Of a DNA stretch of 64,000 bases, positions 56,218 through 63,327 are shown one piece after another. The position numbers were made by a program, and so were the translations under genes. Below the pieces are notes generated by a model, which was not told where the DNA came from, made no database searches, and saw only the letters and a program-made list of their open reading frames with translations. Position 1 is the first letter of the stretch. The number at the start of each line of letters is the position of its first letter. The stretch covers positions 62,001 through 126,000 of the forward strand of contig JAJFVE010000111.1 in the NCBI GenBank assembly GCA_021371965.1, read 5' to 3'. Source of the stretch: Planctomycetaceae bacterium (GTDB taxonomy: Bacteria > Planctomycetota > Phycisphaerae > SM23-33).

Positions 56218-59169
56218 ATGAGCAAGAAGATATTGATCGCGTTGACATCTCTGGGTCTGGCGCTGGCGGCCGTCGGCTGCAGCAAAGCCTCGAAAACCCC
56301 CAGCACACAACCCGGCGCCGCACCTGTGACCATCGAACCACTGACCGTGCCGGCAGAACCGCCGGCGACGACGGCCCCGGCGGCGGTGGCACAGGCTTTA
56401 CAGCCTGTGGCGTCTCTGCCACCGAGTTCACAGCCTGGAAAGGCTGTGCCACCAGCGGCCTCACAGCCAGGAAAGGCGGTGTCACAAGCCAGTACACAGC
56501 CTGGGGATGATGCCGCGGCGCCGGTGACGGTGGTCGAGCAGATCGACGCCGGCAAGGGCACTACCGTCGCCCGCCTGAGCAACGGCTTGACGGTCATTAT
56601 CAAGCCCTTCAACGCCGCCCCGGTGGTGTGCGTGAAGGCGTATGTGCATACCGGCGGAATGTACGAAGGCAAGTGGCTCGGCAGCGGCCTGAGCCACCTG
56701 ACCGAGCACCTGGTGGCCGAAGACGCCACGCATGACGGTGCCACCCCCAAGAATCAGGGCGAGCGGGCCCAGCCGGCCAATCGCGTCACGGCCATCGGGG
56801 GGCAGTCCAACGCCAGCACGTCCATCGACTGGACGCAGTATTACATCGAGGCCTCGGCCACGCGGGCCAATGATTGCATCGACCTGGTGGCCGACTGGAT
56901 GGCGCGGCCGAACATCGGGCAAGTCGAGTTCGACCGCGAGCACGGCGTCGTGCAGCGCGAACTGGAGATGGGGTTGGACGAGCCCAGCCGCCAGCTTTAC
57001 CAGGCGCACATGGCCGCGGCGTATCGCGATCACCCGGCGGCCGTGCCGGTGATCGGCTACAAACCCCCGCTCCAGAAGCTCACCATCGACGACGTGCGGG
57101 CGTACATCCACCAGATGTACGTGCCGCAGAACATGGTCTTTTGCGTCGTGGGCGACGTGGACGCGGCGGCAGCGCTGGCCCGTGTGTGCCGCGCCTTTGC
57201 GGGCTTTCGTGAGGGCCTGATGCCCAGTCACGACCTGCCGGACGTCGAGCCCATCGCGGGCGTTCGCCGCTCGCTACTGACGAACAAGGACCTCAAGCAG
57301 ACGATGGAGATGCTCAGTTTCCAGAGCATTCCGCTGCTGCACGAGGACCTCTACGCCCTGGATGTACTCAGCTACGTCCTGACGGAAGGACCTTCCAGCC
57401 GCCTGGTGCGCCTGTTGCGCGAGACGCAGAAGGTCACGAGCATTTCCAGTTCGTCCTGGACGCCGGCCTGGGGCAAAGGCGAGTTCATATTCTCGCTTCG
57501 CTGCGACAAGGCCAAGGCCGACGCGGCCGAGGAAGCCCTGCTGGCGGAACTGAAGAACGTGATCGCCAAGGGCGTCACGGCGGACGAAGTTGCCCGCGCC
57601 AAGCGGCAGAAGATCGCCGACTACGTCTTCTCGCAGCAGACGGCGTCCTCCATCGCCGACACGCTGGCCACGGACTTCATGACCACCGGCGACGTGGCGT
57701 TCTCACGCAGCTACACCGACCGCATCCAGTCCGTCACGCCCGAGCAGGTGCAGCAGGCCGCGCGGAAGTATTTCACGCCTGACCAGATGGTGATCACCCG
57801 CATCGAGCCGCAGGCGCCCCGGAGCGTTCCAGCCGCGGCCGCCCCGGCCATCGCGCCTTCAAATGGGCGTTCCAAGCCCGAGGTCTTCAAGCTGCCCAAC
57901 GGAACTGACGTGGTGCTGCAGAAGGTCGACGTGGGTCTGGTGTCGATGACCTACGTCACGTACGGCGGCCTGCTGGTCGAGACCGACGCGACCAACGGTC
58001 TGGGCGCGGTGATGACGGAGCTGTCCACCCGCGGCGCGGGCAAGCGTAGCGCCGAAGAGATCTCGCGATTCTTCGACGCCGCCGGCGGGAGCGTCTCGGG
58101 CAACTGCGGCAGCAACACGCTCTACTGGCAGGCGTCGGTGCTCGACGACAGCTTTGCCCAGGCGCTGGACATCTTCTCCGACGTGATCCTGCGGCCGACG
58201 TTTCCAGCGAGCGAACTGGACGTTGTCCGCCCGCTGGCGCTGGACGCCATCCGCCGCCAGGACGAGGATAACCAGTCGCAACTAAGCAAGTACTGGCGAA
58301 GCAAGTTCTTTGCCGGCGGTCCGTACAGCCGCACGACCGCCGGGCGCGAGAGCGTGGTCGAAAAGGCCACCGTCGACGATATCCGCCGCTACCACCAGCA
58401 GCACGTGCTGGGCAGCGCGGGCGTGCTGGCAATCTATGGGAACTTCGATGTCGCCAAGACACGCAAGGCTATCGAGGCGCTTTTTGAAACGGCCAAGCCG
58501 CAAGCGGCGACATCGCAGCCCGCAAGCACGCAGCGGACGGTGAACCCCGCCGGCGAGCAGTTCGTGATGAAGACCACCAACGAGGTGGCCGGCGTCATCG
58601 TGGCTGTGCCCGGCATGACGATGTTTAACGAAGACCGCTTCGCCATCACGGTGCTCGACACGATCATCAGCGGCTACGAGTTGCCCAGCGGATGGCTGCA
58701 CAACGAGCTGCGCGGCAAGCGGTTGGTATACGCGGTTCACGCGACAAACTGGGCGGGCATCGAGCCCGGGGCGTTCCTGGTCGAGGCCACCTGCCTGGGC
58801 GAGAAGGTGCCGGAGGTCGTCGACATCATCCGCGCGAACCTTGCCAAGGCCACCAAGTACGAGTTCACGCAGGGGCAGGTCGATGAGGCCGTGAATGTCA
58901 TCCTTACCGCCACGATGCTCGACAACCAGTCGATGTCCGAGTTGTCCATGGACGCGGCGCTGAACCAGCTTTACGGCTTCGGCTACGACTACCGCACCAA
59001 ACTCGAGGGCCTCTACCGCAAGGTGACGCCGGCCGACGTGAAGCGAGTGGCCGTCAAGTACCTCCAGCGCCCGCAGGTGATCGTCGTGACCACGCCCAAG
59101 CCGCAAGTGCTCAAGTGGACCGGCGCCGTGGTCGAAGATCCCGGTGCGTCGGGGGAAAAAGGTAAGTAG
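56218..59169 (+). CDS. M16-family zinc metallopeptidase lipoprotein
   Basis: The product has 983 residues. The lipobox LAAVGC puts the lipid on Cys21. A low-complexity linker (about 25-105, rich in Pro, Ala, Gln) is partly encoded by a palindromic repeat. The first M16 half has the inverted zinc motif His160-L-T-Glu163-His164 (GLSHLTEHLVAED) and the downstream DREHGVVQRELEMGLDEPS. The second half (FKLPNGTDVVLQKVDVGLVS) lacks HxxEH, as is normal for the structural partner. Pitrilysin-like degradation of peptides in the periplasm or at the membrane is expected. Confidence 0.92.
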   Translation: MSKKILIALTSLGLALAAVGCSKASKTPSTQPGAAPVTIEPLTVPAEPPATTAPAAVAQALQPVASLPPSSQPGKAVPPAASQPGKAVSQASTQPGDDAAAPVTVVEQIDAGKGTTVARLSNGLTVIIKPFNAAPVVCVKAYVHTGGMYEGKWLGSGLSHLTEHLVAEDATHDGATPKNQGERAQPANRVTAIGGQSNASTSIDWTQYYIEASATRANDCIDLVADWMARPNIGQVEFDREHGVVQRELEMGLDEPSRQLYQAHMAAAYRDHPAAVPVIGYKPPLQKLTIDDVRAYIHQMYVPQNMVFCVVGDVDAAAALARVCRAFAGFREGLMPSHDLPDVEPIAGVRRSLLTNKDLKQTMEMLSFQSIPLLHEDLYALDVLSYVLTEGPSSRLVRLLRETQKVTSISSSSWTPAWGKGEFIFSLRCDKAKADAAEEALLAELKNVIAKGVTADEVARAKRQKIADYVFSQQTASSIADTLATDFMTTGDVAFSRSYTDRIQSVTPEQVQQAARKYFTPDQMVITRIEPQAPRSVPAAAAPAIAPSNGRSKPEVFKLPNGTDVVLQKVDVGLVSMTYVTYGGLLVETDATNGLGAVMTELSTRGAGKRSAEEISRFFDAAGGSVSGNCGSNTLYWQASVLDDSFAQALDIFSDVILRPTFPASELDVVRPLALDAIRRQDEDNQSQLSKYWRSKFFAGGPYSRTTAGRESVVEKATVDDIRRYHQQHVLGSAGVLAIYGNFDVAKTRKAIEALFETAKPQAATSQPASTQRTVNPAGEQFVMKTTNEVAGVIVAVPGMTMFNEDRFAITVLDTIISGYELPSGWLHNELRGKRLVYAVHATNWAGIEPGAFLVEATCLGEKVPEVVDIIRANLAKATKYEFTQGQVDEAVNVILTATMLDNQSMSELSMDAALNQLYGFGYDYRTKLEGLYRKVTPADVKRVAVKYLQRPQVIVVTTPKPQVLKWTGAVVEDPGASGEKGK
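56385..56453. repeat. palindromic repeat inside the M16 gene
   Basis: GGTGGCACAGGCT (56385-56397) and AGGCTGTGCCACC (56441-56453) are near-perfect inverted ends. Inside are CACAGGCT-TTAC-AGCCTGTG and CACAGCCT-GGAA-AGGCTGTG. A decayed repeat (CACAGCCAGGAAAGGCGGTG) follows to about 56510. The insertion stays in frame and encodes part of the linker. Confidence 0.75.
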
Positions 59170-59193
59170 CCCAGGGGCGGGAAAGGCCGGATT

Positions 59194-60033
59194 ATGCGAT
59201 TTACGAAGATGCACGGCATCGGTAACGACTACGTCTACGTCGACTGCTTCGATCAGCGCGTCGACGACCCGGCGGCGCTGGCCGTCAAAGTCAGCGACCG
59301 GCATTTCGGCATCGGCGGCGACGGGCTGATTCTCGTGCTGCCCTGCGACACCGCCGACGTGCGGATGCGCATGTTCAACGCCGACGGCAGCGAGTCGCAG
59401 ATGTGCGGCAACGGCGTGCGGTGCGTCGCCAAGTATGCCTACGATCACGGCCGCACGCGGGCCAACCCCATGCGCGTGGCGACCAACGCGGGCATCAAGA
59501 CCATCTCGCTGGCGCTGGACGGCGCGGGCAAAGTGGCGACGGCCACCGTCGACATGGGCGAGCCAATCCTGCGCGGGCGGGCGATCCCGGTGGCCATCGA
59601 TGCCGAGCCGGTCGTCGACGCGGCGATCACGGCCGCTGGCGAAACGTACAAGATGACCTGCGTGTCGATGGGCAACCCGCACGCGGTGATTTTTGTGGAG
59701 GCCGCAGCGGCGGTGGACTTGGATCGCATCGGCCCGGCGATCGAGAACCACGCGCTCTTCCCGCAGCGTGTGAACGTGCATTTCGTGCAGGTGCGGACGC
59801 CCAACGAAGTGACGATGCGCACGTGGGAACGCGGCAGCGGCGTGACGCTGGCCTGCGGCACCGGCGCCTGCGCCGTGTGCGTGGCCGGCGTGCTCACCAG
59901 CCGCACCGCCCGCAACATCACCGCCCACCTGCCTGGCGGCGACCTGAAGCTCGATTGGCATATGGCCGACAGTCACGTCTATATGACCGGCCCGGCCACA
60001 GAAGTGTTCAGTGGTGAAACGAGTGATTTCTAG
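59194..60033 (+). CDS. dapF: diaminopimelate epimerase
   Basis: The product has 279 residues. The two catalytic cysteines are Cys71 in QMCGNGVRC and Cys221 in LACGTGACAV. FTKMHGIGNDYVYVD is the usual N-terminus. It interconverts LL- and meso-diaminopimelate for lysine and peptidoglycan, so this organism has DAP-type precursors. It ends 23 bases inside the next gene. Confidence 0.96.
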   Translation: MRFTKMHGIGNDYVYVDCFDQRVDDPAALAVKVSDRHFGIGGDGLILVLPCDTADVRMRMFNADGSESQMCGNGVRCVAKYAYDHGRTRANPMRVATNAGIKTISLALDGAGKVATATVDMGEPILRGRAIPVAIDAEPVVDAAITAAGETYKMTCVSMGNPHAVIFVEAAAAVDLDRIGPAIENHALFPQRVNVHFVQVRTPNEVTMRTWERGSGVTLACGTGACAVCVAGVLTSRTARNITAHLPGGDLKLDWHMADSHVYMTGPATEVFSGETSDF

Positions 60034-60823
60034 CCCAAAGGGTAAATCCGGAGTCACCTTGCCACCGGGCAGCATTGAAGTTGAACTGGGCGTGCCGATC
60101 CCCGGCGTGATTTTGCCGCCGGAGCAATGGACGCCCTCGGCCCTGAAGCAATGGCCCGCGGGCAAGGTGGACTGGCGCGAGCTGTTCGGCCGCGATGCCC
60201 CTGTCGTGCTCGACCTGGGCTGCGGCAACGGGCGCTCCGTGCTGCTCGGTGCTATCGCGAGGCCGCAGTGCGACTTCCTGGGGGCCGACGACCTGCCGGT
60301 GGTGATCCGCTACGCCCGCAAACGCGCCCGACAGCGCGGACTGGCCAATGTGCGCTTCGCCGTCGGCGACGCACGCGACATCGTCGCCCGCCGCATAGCC
60401 GCCGCTTCGGTGGCCGAGGTGCACATCTACCACCCCCAGCCGTATTACGAGCGCCGGGAGGTCCACCGCCGCCTGATCACTCCGCGATTCCTCATGCAGG
60501 TCCACAGTGCGCTGGCCCCCGGCGGCGTCCTCGTGCTGCAGACGGACAACCCGGCGTATTGGAAATACATGCAGCAAGTCGTGCCGGGGTTCTTTGAGTT
60601 TACCGAACACCCCGACCCATGGCCCGACGCCCCGCAAGGCCGCACGCGCCGCGAGATCATCGCCCTGTCGCGCGGGCTTCCGATCTTCCGCGCCGTCTGC
60701 CACGCCCGCACTGATCTTGACCTTCAGGAGGCTGTGAAGGTCGCCGCCGCGCTGCCTCCGCCCGTCTTCAACGCCGACCGGCGATTGATGGAACTGGACA
60801 AACTGGAACGCGACAAAAGTTAG
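60011..60823 (+). CDS. trmB: TrmB-like tRNA (guanine-N7)-methyltransferase
   Basis: The product has 270 residues. The SAM site is VVLDLGCGNGRSVLLGAIAR, then FLGADDLPVVIRYARKRARQ. The usual TrmB loop DPWPKxRHxKRR is replaced by HPQPYYERREVHRRL. VLQTDNPAYWKYM agrees with the TrmB TDxxxY region. The start is GTG at 60011, overlapping dapF by 23 bases. The loop change makes the tRNA m7G46 assignment likely but not certain. The stop TAG lies inside the next repeat. Confidence 0.78.
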   Translation: MVKRVISSPKGKSGVTLPPGSIEVELGVPIPGVILPPEQWTPSALKQWPAGKVDWRELFGRDAPVVLDLGCGNGRSVLLGAIARPQCDFLGADDLPVVIRYARKRARQRGLANVRFAVGDARDIVARRIAAASVAEVHIYHPQPYYERREVHRRLITPRFLMQVHSALAPGGVLVLQTDNPAYWKYMQQVVPGFFEFTEHPDPWPDAPQGRTRREIIALSRGLPIFRAVCHARTDLDLQEAVKVAAALPPPVFNADRRLMELDKLERDKS

Positions 60824-60892
60824 CGGCGGGGCTTGCCCCGCGCGCCACGTCGAGTAAGTCGAGGATACGCCGTGCCGGGCTTGACCGCTAAC
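60819..60892. repeat. GTTAGCGG-family palindromic repeat, copy C
   Basis: GTTAGCGG (60819-60826) and CCGCTAAC (60885-60892) are perfect inverted ends, 74 bp in all, with GGGGCTTGCCCCG and CGTCGAGTAAGTCGA inside. The stop codon of trmB (60821-60823) lies in the left end. The remaining bases to 60949 hold an inverted-repeat arm (60907-60935). Confidence 0.85.
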
Positions 60893-60906
60893 AAAGCAAG
60901 ATTGAC

Positions 60907-61825
60907 GTTCTTCGTCCTCGTCCTTGTCGTCGGTTCTTTCTTCTATTCCCTACATCACGACCGCGTACGCGCATGTTTGCGGGATGTGAAAGACTTCAAG
61001 CTGCGGAAACGCCACTGCCAGGTACCGCGCCAGGTTTACTACGCCCCATTCTTCGCTGACGCCGTGGTTGACGGTGATGGTTGGGAAGTCCAACTCGCGT
61101 GCGTGGGTGCCCATGCGGACGAAGCAGTAGTAGTCGTCGGTGATGATTCCCACATCCGCCCCGGCGTCGATCATGGCGATCGGGTCGACCGTTACGCCGG
61201 CGCCAGTGGCCACGCGGCGTACGATCTTGTCGCCGTCGCCGGCCAGCAGCAGGCCGTTCTGCCCTAGCGGGCGGATCTTCGTCAGCACGTGCTGCGCTAG
61301 CGTGGCCGCACGTATCGGCGCGATCTCCGTCACCAACAGGCTGCCAACCTCGTTGACGATCTTGCCGCCCAATTCCAGCCCGCGCTGCCACGTGTCCCGG
61401 ATGCCGATCTTCGGGAAGCGGTCCCACAGGTCGTGGCAACGGTAGACGACCAGGCCGCTCTGTTCGAGCCAGTCGAACTTGGGCTTCTCACTGGGCAGAG
61501 CCGAGACCGATTCCGGTTGCGTCGAGTTGTTCGATGCGCAAACGCAGATCGACTCGTGCGAGATGAACAGCTCCGCCCCGCGCGCGTGGGCTTCCTTCAA
61601 GGCCGCCCATGAGGCCTTCCATGCCACGGCCACTGTCGTCACGGCGCGGCCGCTGTCGCCGGCCTTGAATGTATCGGCCGTCGATTCCCAGTTCACCCAC
61701 GGTCCCTGGGTCTTGAGATGATCGTGAATGTCGCGGCAGATCATTGAGGAGTCCTTTCGCCGGACATGCTACACGTCTGTTCCCTCATCAAGAACCAAAA
61801 ACCGACGACGAGGACGAGGACGAAC
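60907..61825. repeat. pair of inverted repeats around the second NIF3-like gene
   Basis: The arm 60907-60935 (GTTCTTCGTCCTCGTCC, then TTGTCGTCGGTT) matches the reverse complement of 61800-61825, with one mismatch and a three-base insertion. The arms have a hexamer-like TCGTCC rhythm. The 919-bp interval between their outer ends contains only the NIF3-like gene. Confidence 0.6.
60950..61744 (-). CDS. NIF3/DUF34-like protein 2
   Basis: The product has 264 residues, a paralogue of the 24103 gene. ELFISHESICVCAS takes the place of VAHEPTFYCHHDD, so the first metal site has lost residues, while TVNHGVSEEWGV is kept. VYRCHDLWDRFPKIGIRDTW and RLHDTWDRWPAVGIPWAW align well between the two. No activity can be assigned. 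Its length is that of the short DUF34 form. The gene lies between inverted repeats. Confidence 0.7.
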   Translation of the reverse strand: MICRDIHDHLKTQGPWVNWESTADTFKAGDSGRAVTTVAVAWKASWAALKEAHARGAELFISHESICVCASNNSTQPESVSALPSEKPKFDWLEQSGLVVYRCHDLWDRFPKIGIRDTWQRGLELGGKIVNEVGSLLVTEIAPIRAATLAQHVLTKIRPLGQNGLLLAGDGDKIVRRVATGAGVTVDPIAMIDAGADVGIITDDYYCFVRMGTHARELDFPTITVNHGVSEEWGVVNLARYLAVAFPQLEVFHIPQTCAYAVVM

Positions 61826-61861
61826 ATCCATCCATCCATCCATCCATCCATCCATCCATCC
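61826..61861. repeat. (ATCC)9 tetranucleotide microsatellite
   Basis: Nine perfect ATCC units lie in a row between the uvrC stop (61866-61868) and the NIF3-like gene start (61744). Tracts of this kind are rare in bacterial chromosomes and are prone to slippage. No reading frame depends on it here. Confidence 0.9.
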
Positions 61862-61865
61862 GTCT

Positions 61866-63242
61866 CTACTCTTTCTTCCTCCGCGTCCTCTGCGGGCTCT
61901 GCGGTGAATCCTCCTCCAGCGTCTTCTTGCGGCGCAGGATATGGTGGTACACCTGCACGAAGCGGTGGGCTTCGTCGCGGACGGCCTGGAGCAATTGCAG
62001 CGCCGGGTCGTGGCGCGAGAGCTTGAGCGGTTCGTCGCGGCCGAGGACGAAGAGCGTCTCTTCCTTCTTGGCCAGCGCCACCATCATCGGCGGCGTGAAG
62101 GCCATGTCCTCAAACGCCGACAGCGCGGCGTTGAGCTGGCCGCGGCCGCCGTCGATCAGGATGATGTCGGGGAACAGTTCGGCTTCCATGCCGGCGTACT
62201 TGTACCGCCGCCAGACGACCTCGCGGATGCACGCGTAGTCGTCGTTGCCGGCGACGGTCTTGATGCGGTAGCGGCGATAGGAGTTCTTGAACGGCCGCGC
62301 GTCGATGAAGCACACCATGGCCCCGCACATTTCCTGCCCGTCGAGATGGGCGATGTCAATGCCCTCGATCGTGCGCGGGGGCGTGGCCAGGTGCAGCACC
62401 TCGCCCAGCCGCGCCAGGCCGGCGGCCTGGTCTACGTAGAATACTTCCGGCTGCATGTGATCGCTGGCCAGTCCGCGCTCCTGGAGGCCTTCCATCGCCC
62501 GCAGTTCGTCGCGGATGTTTGCGGCCTGCTCGAAGTCGAGCCGCTCTGCGGCCGCCTGCATTTCGGCGGTGAGCTTGCGACGCAGCGGGGCAGCCTTGGA
62601 GTCCATGAACTGCATGAAGTCTTTGATGCGGCGCAGGTAGTCTTCGCGGCTGATCATGGCTGCGCACGGGGCCGAGCACTGCTTGATGCTGTGCAGGATG
62701 CACGGGCGGTAACGCTTGCGATCAGGGCTGTCGTCGAAGTCCAGGTGGCAGGTGCAGAACTTGAAGACGCGTTGCATCAGCGGCAGGGCTGCCCGCAGGT
62801 CGGCTGGCGAGACGAAGGGGCCGTACAGTTTGACGCCCTTATGGCGCGGCTGGCGGGTGACCGAGACGCGGGGGAAATCTTCGCCGGTGGTGATCTGCAG
62901 ATACGGGAAGCTCTTGTCGTCCTTCTGCATGGCGTTGAAGCGTGGCTGCGTGTCCTTGATCAGGCGGCTCTCGTGCAGGAGGGCGTCGACTTCGCTGTCG
63001 CACTCGAGGTACTCGACGTCGGTCACCAGGTCAGCCACCATGCGAGCGATGTCGGGCCCGCGACTGGCCAGCAGATTCGCGGCGGGCTGGAAATAGCTCG
63101 CCACCCGCGACCGCAGGCTCTTGGCCTTGCCGATGTAGATGACCACGCCGGCAGCGTCCTTGAACAGGTACACCCCCGGCCCGATCGGGAACTGGCCGAT
63201 CTTGCCGCGGATGGCGTCCAGGATTTCCTGCCGGGTGGACAT
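61866..63242 (-). CDS. uvrC: UvrC-like excinuclease subunit, lacking the C-terminal (HhH)2 domain
   Basis: The product has 458 residues; E. coli UvrC has 610. The GIY-YIG nuclease (GPGVYLFKDAAGVVIYIGKA), the cysteine cluster CTCHLDF...CILHSIKQCSAPC, the UVR helix (ERLDFEQAANIRDELRAMEG) and the RNase H-type nuclease (EGIDIAHLDGQEMCGAMVCF, ILIDGGRGQLNAA) are present. It stops after HRFVQVYHHILRRKKTLEED, where IPGIGxxRR and the (HhH)2 domain should follow. The final SPQSPQRTRRKKE is encoded by a nonamer repeat. The ATG at 63242 fits a leaderless message. An ATG at 63251 is the alternative. Confidence 0.88.
   Translation of the reverse strand: MSTRQEILDAIRGKIGQFPIGPGVYLFKDAAGVVIYIGKAKSLRSRVASYFQPAANLLASRGPDIARMVADLVTDVEYLECDSEVDALLHESRLIKDTQPRFNAMQKDDKSFPYLQITTGEDFPRVSVTRQPRHKGVKLYGPFVSPADLRAALPLMQRVFKFCTCHLDFDDSPDRKRYRPCILHSIKQCSAPCAAMISREDYLRRIKDFMQFMDSKAAPLRRKLTAEMQAAAERLDFEQAANIRDELRAMEGLQERGLASDHMQPEVFYVDQAAGLARLGEVLHLATPPRTIEGIDIAHLDGQEMCGAMVCFIDARPFKNSYRRYRIKTVAGNDDYACIREVVWRRYKYAGMEAELFPDIILIDGGRGQLNAALSAFEDMAFTPPMMVALAKKEETLFVLGRDEPLKLSRHDPALQLLQAVRDEAHRFVQVYHHILRRKKTLEEDSPQSPQRTRRKKE
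61871..61911. repeat. nonamer repeat in the uvrC 3' end
   Basis: CTCCGCGTC, CTCTGCGGG, CTCTGCGGT, GAAT repeat with a 9-bp period, the same phrase type as at 22425-22455. On the minus strand it encodes the last residues of UvrC. Confidence 0.7.
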
Positions 63243-63249
63243 CGCACAC

Positions 63250-63255
63250 ATTATA
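63250..63255 (-). promoter_or_regulatory. -10 box of uvrC
   Basis: Read on the minus strand, a perfect TATAAT ends seven bases before the ATG at 63242, which would place the transcript start at or next to that ATG. No good -35 box is seen because a heptamer repeat occupies that place. Confidence 0.4.
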
Positions 63256-63267
63256 CGTTCAAAAGAA

Positions 63268-63308
63268 GATCCTGGATCCCTGACCTAGGACCTAGGATCG
63301 AGGATCTG
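63268..63308. repeat. heptamer-repeat element (CCTAGGA type)
   Basis: GATCCTG, GATCCCTGA, CCTAGGA, CCTAGGA, TCGAGGA, TC follow each other with a 7-bp rhythm and are partly self-complementary. It fills the divergent gap between uvrC and the last gene. Confidence 0.75.
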
Positions 63309-63327
63309 TTTTTGGTACCTTCGCCAC

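Noticed and set aside
61745..62238. A plus-strand gene across the ATCC tract (61744 onward)
   Set aside because: Its sequence (serine/histidine runs, then uvrC antisense) shows no real protein features, and uvrC lies on the other strand.
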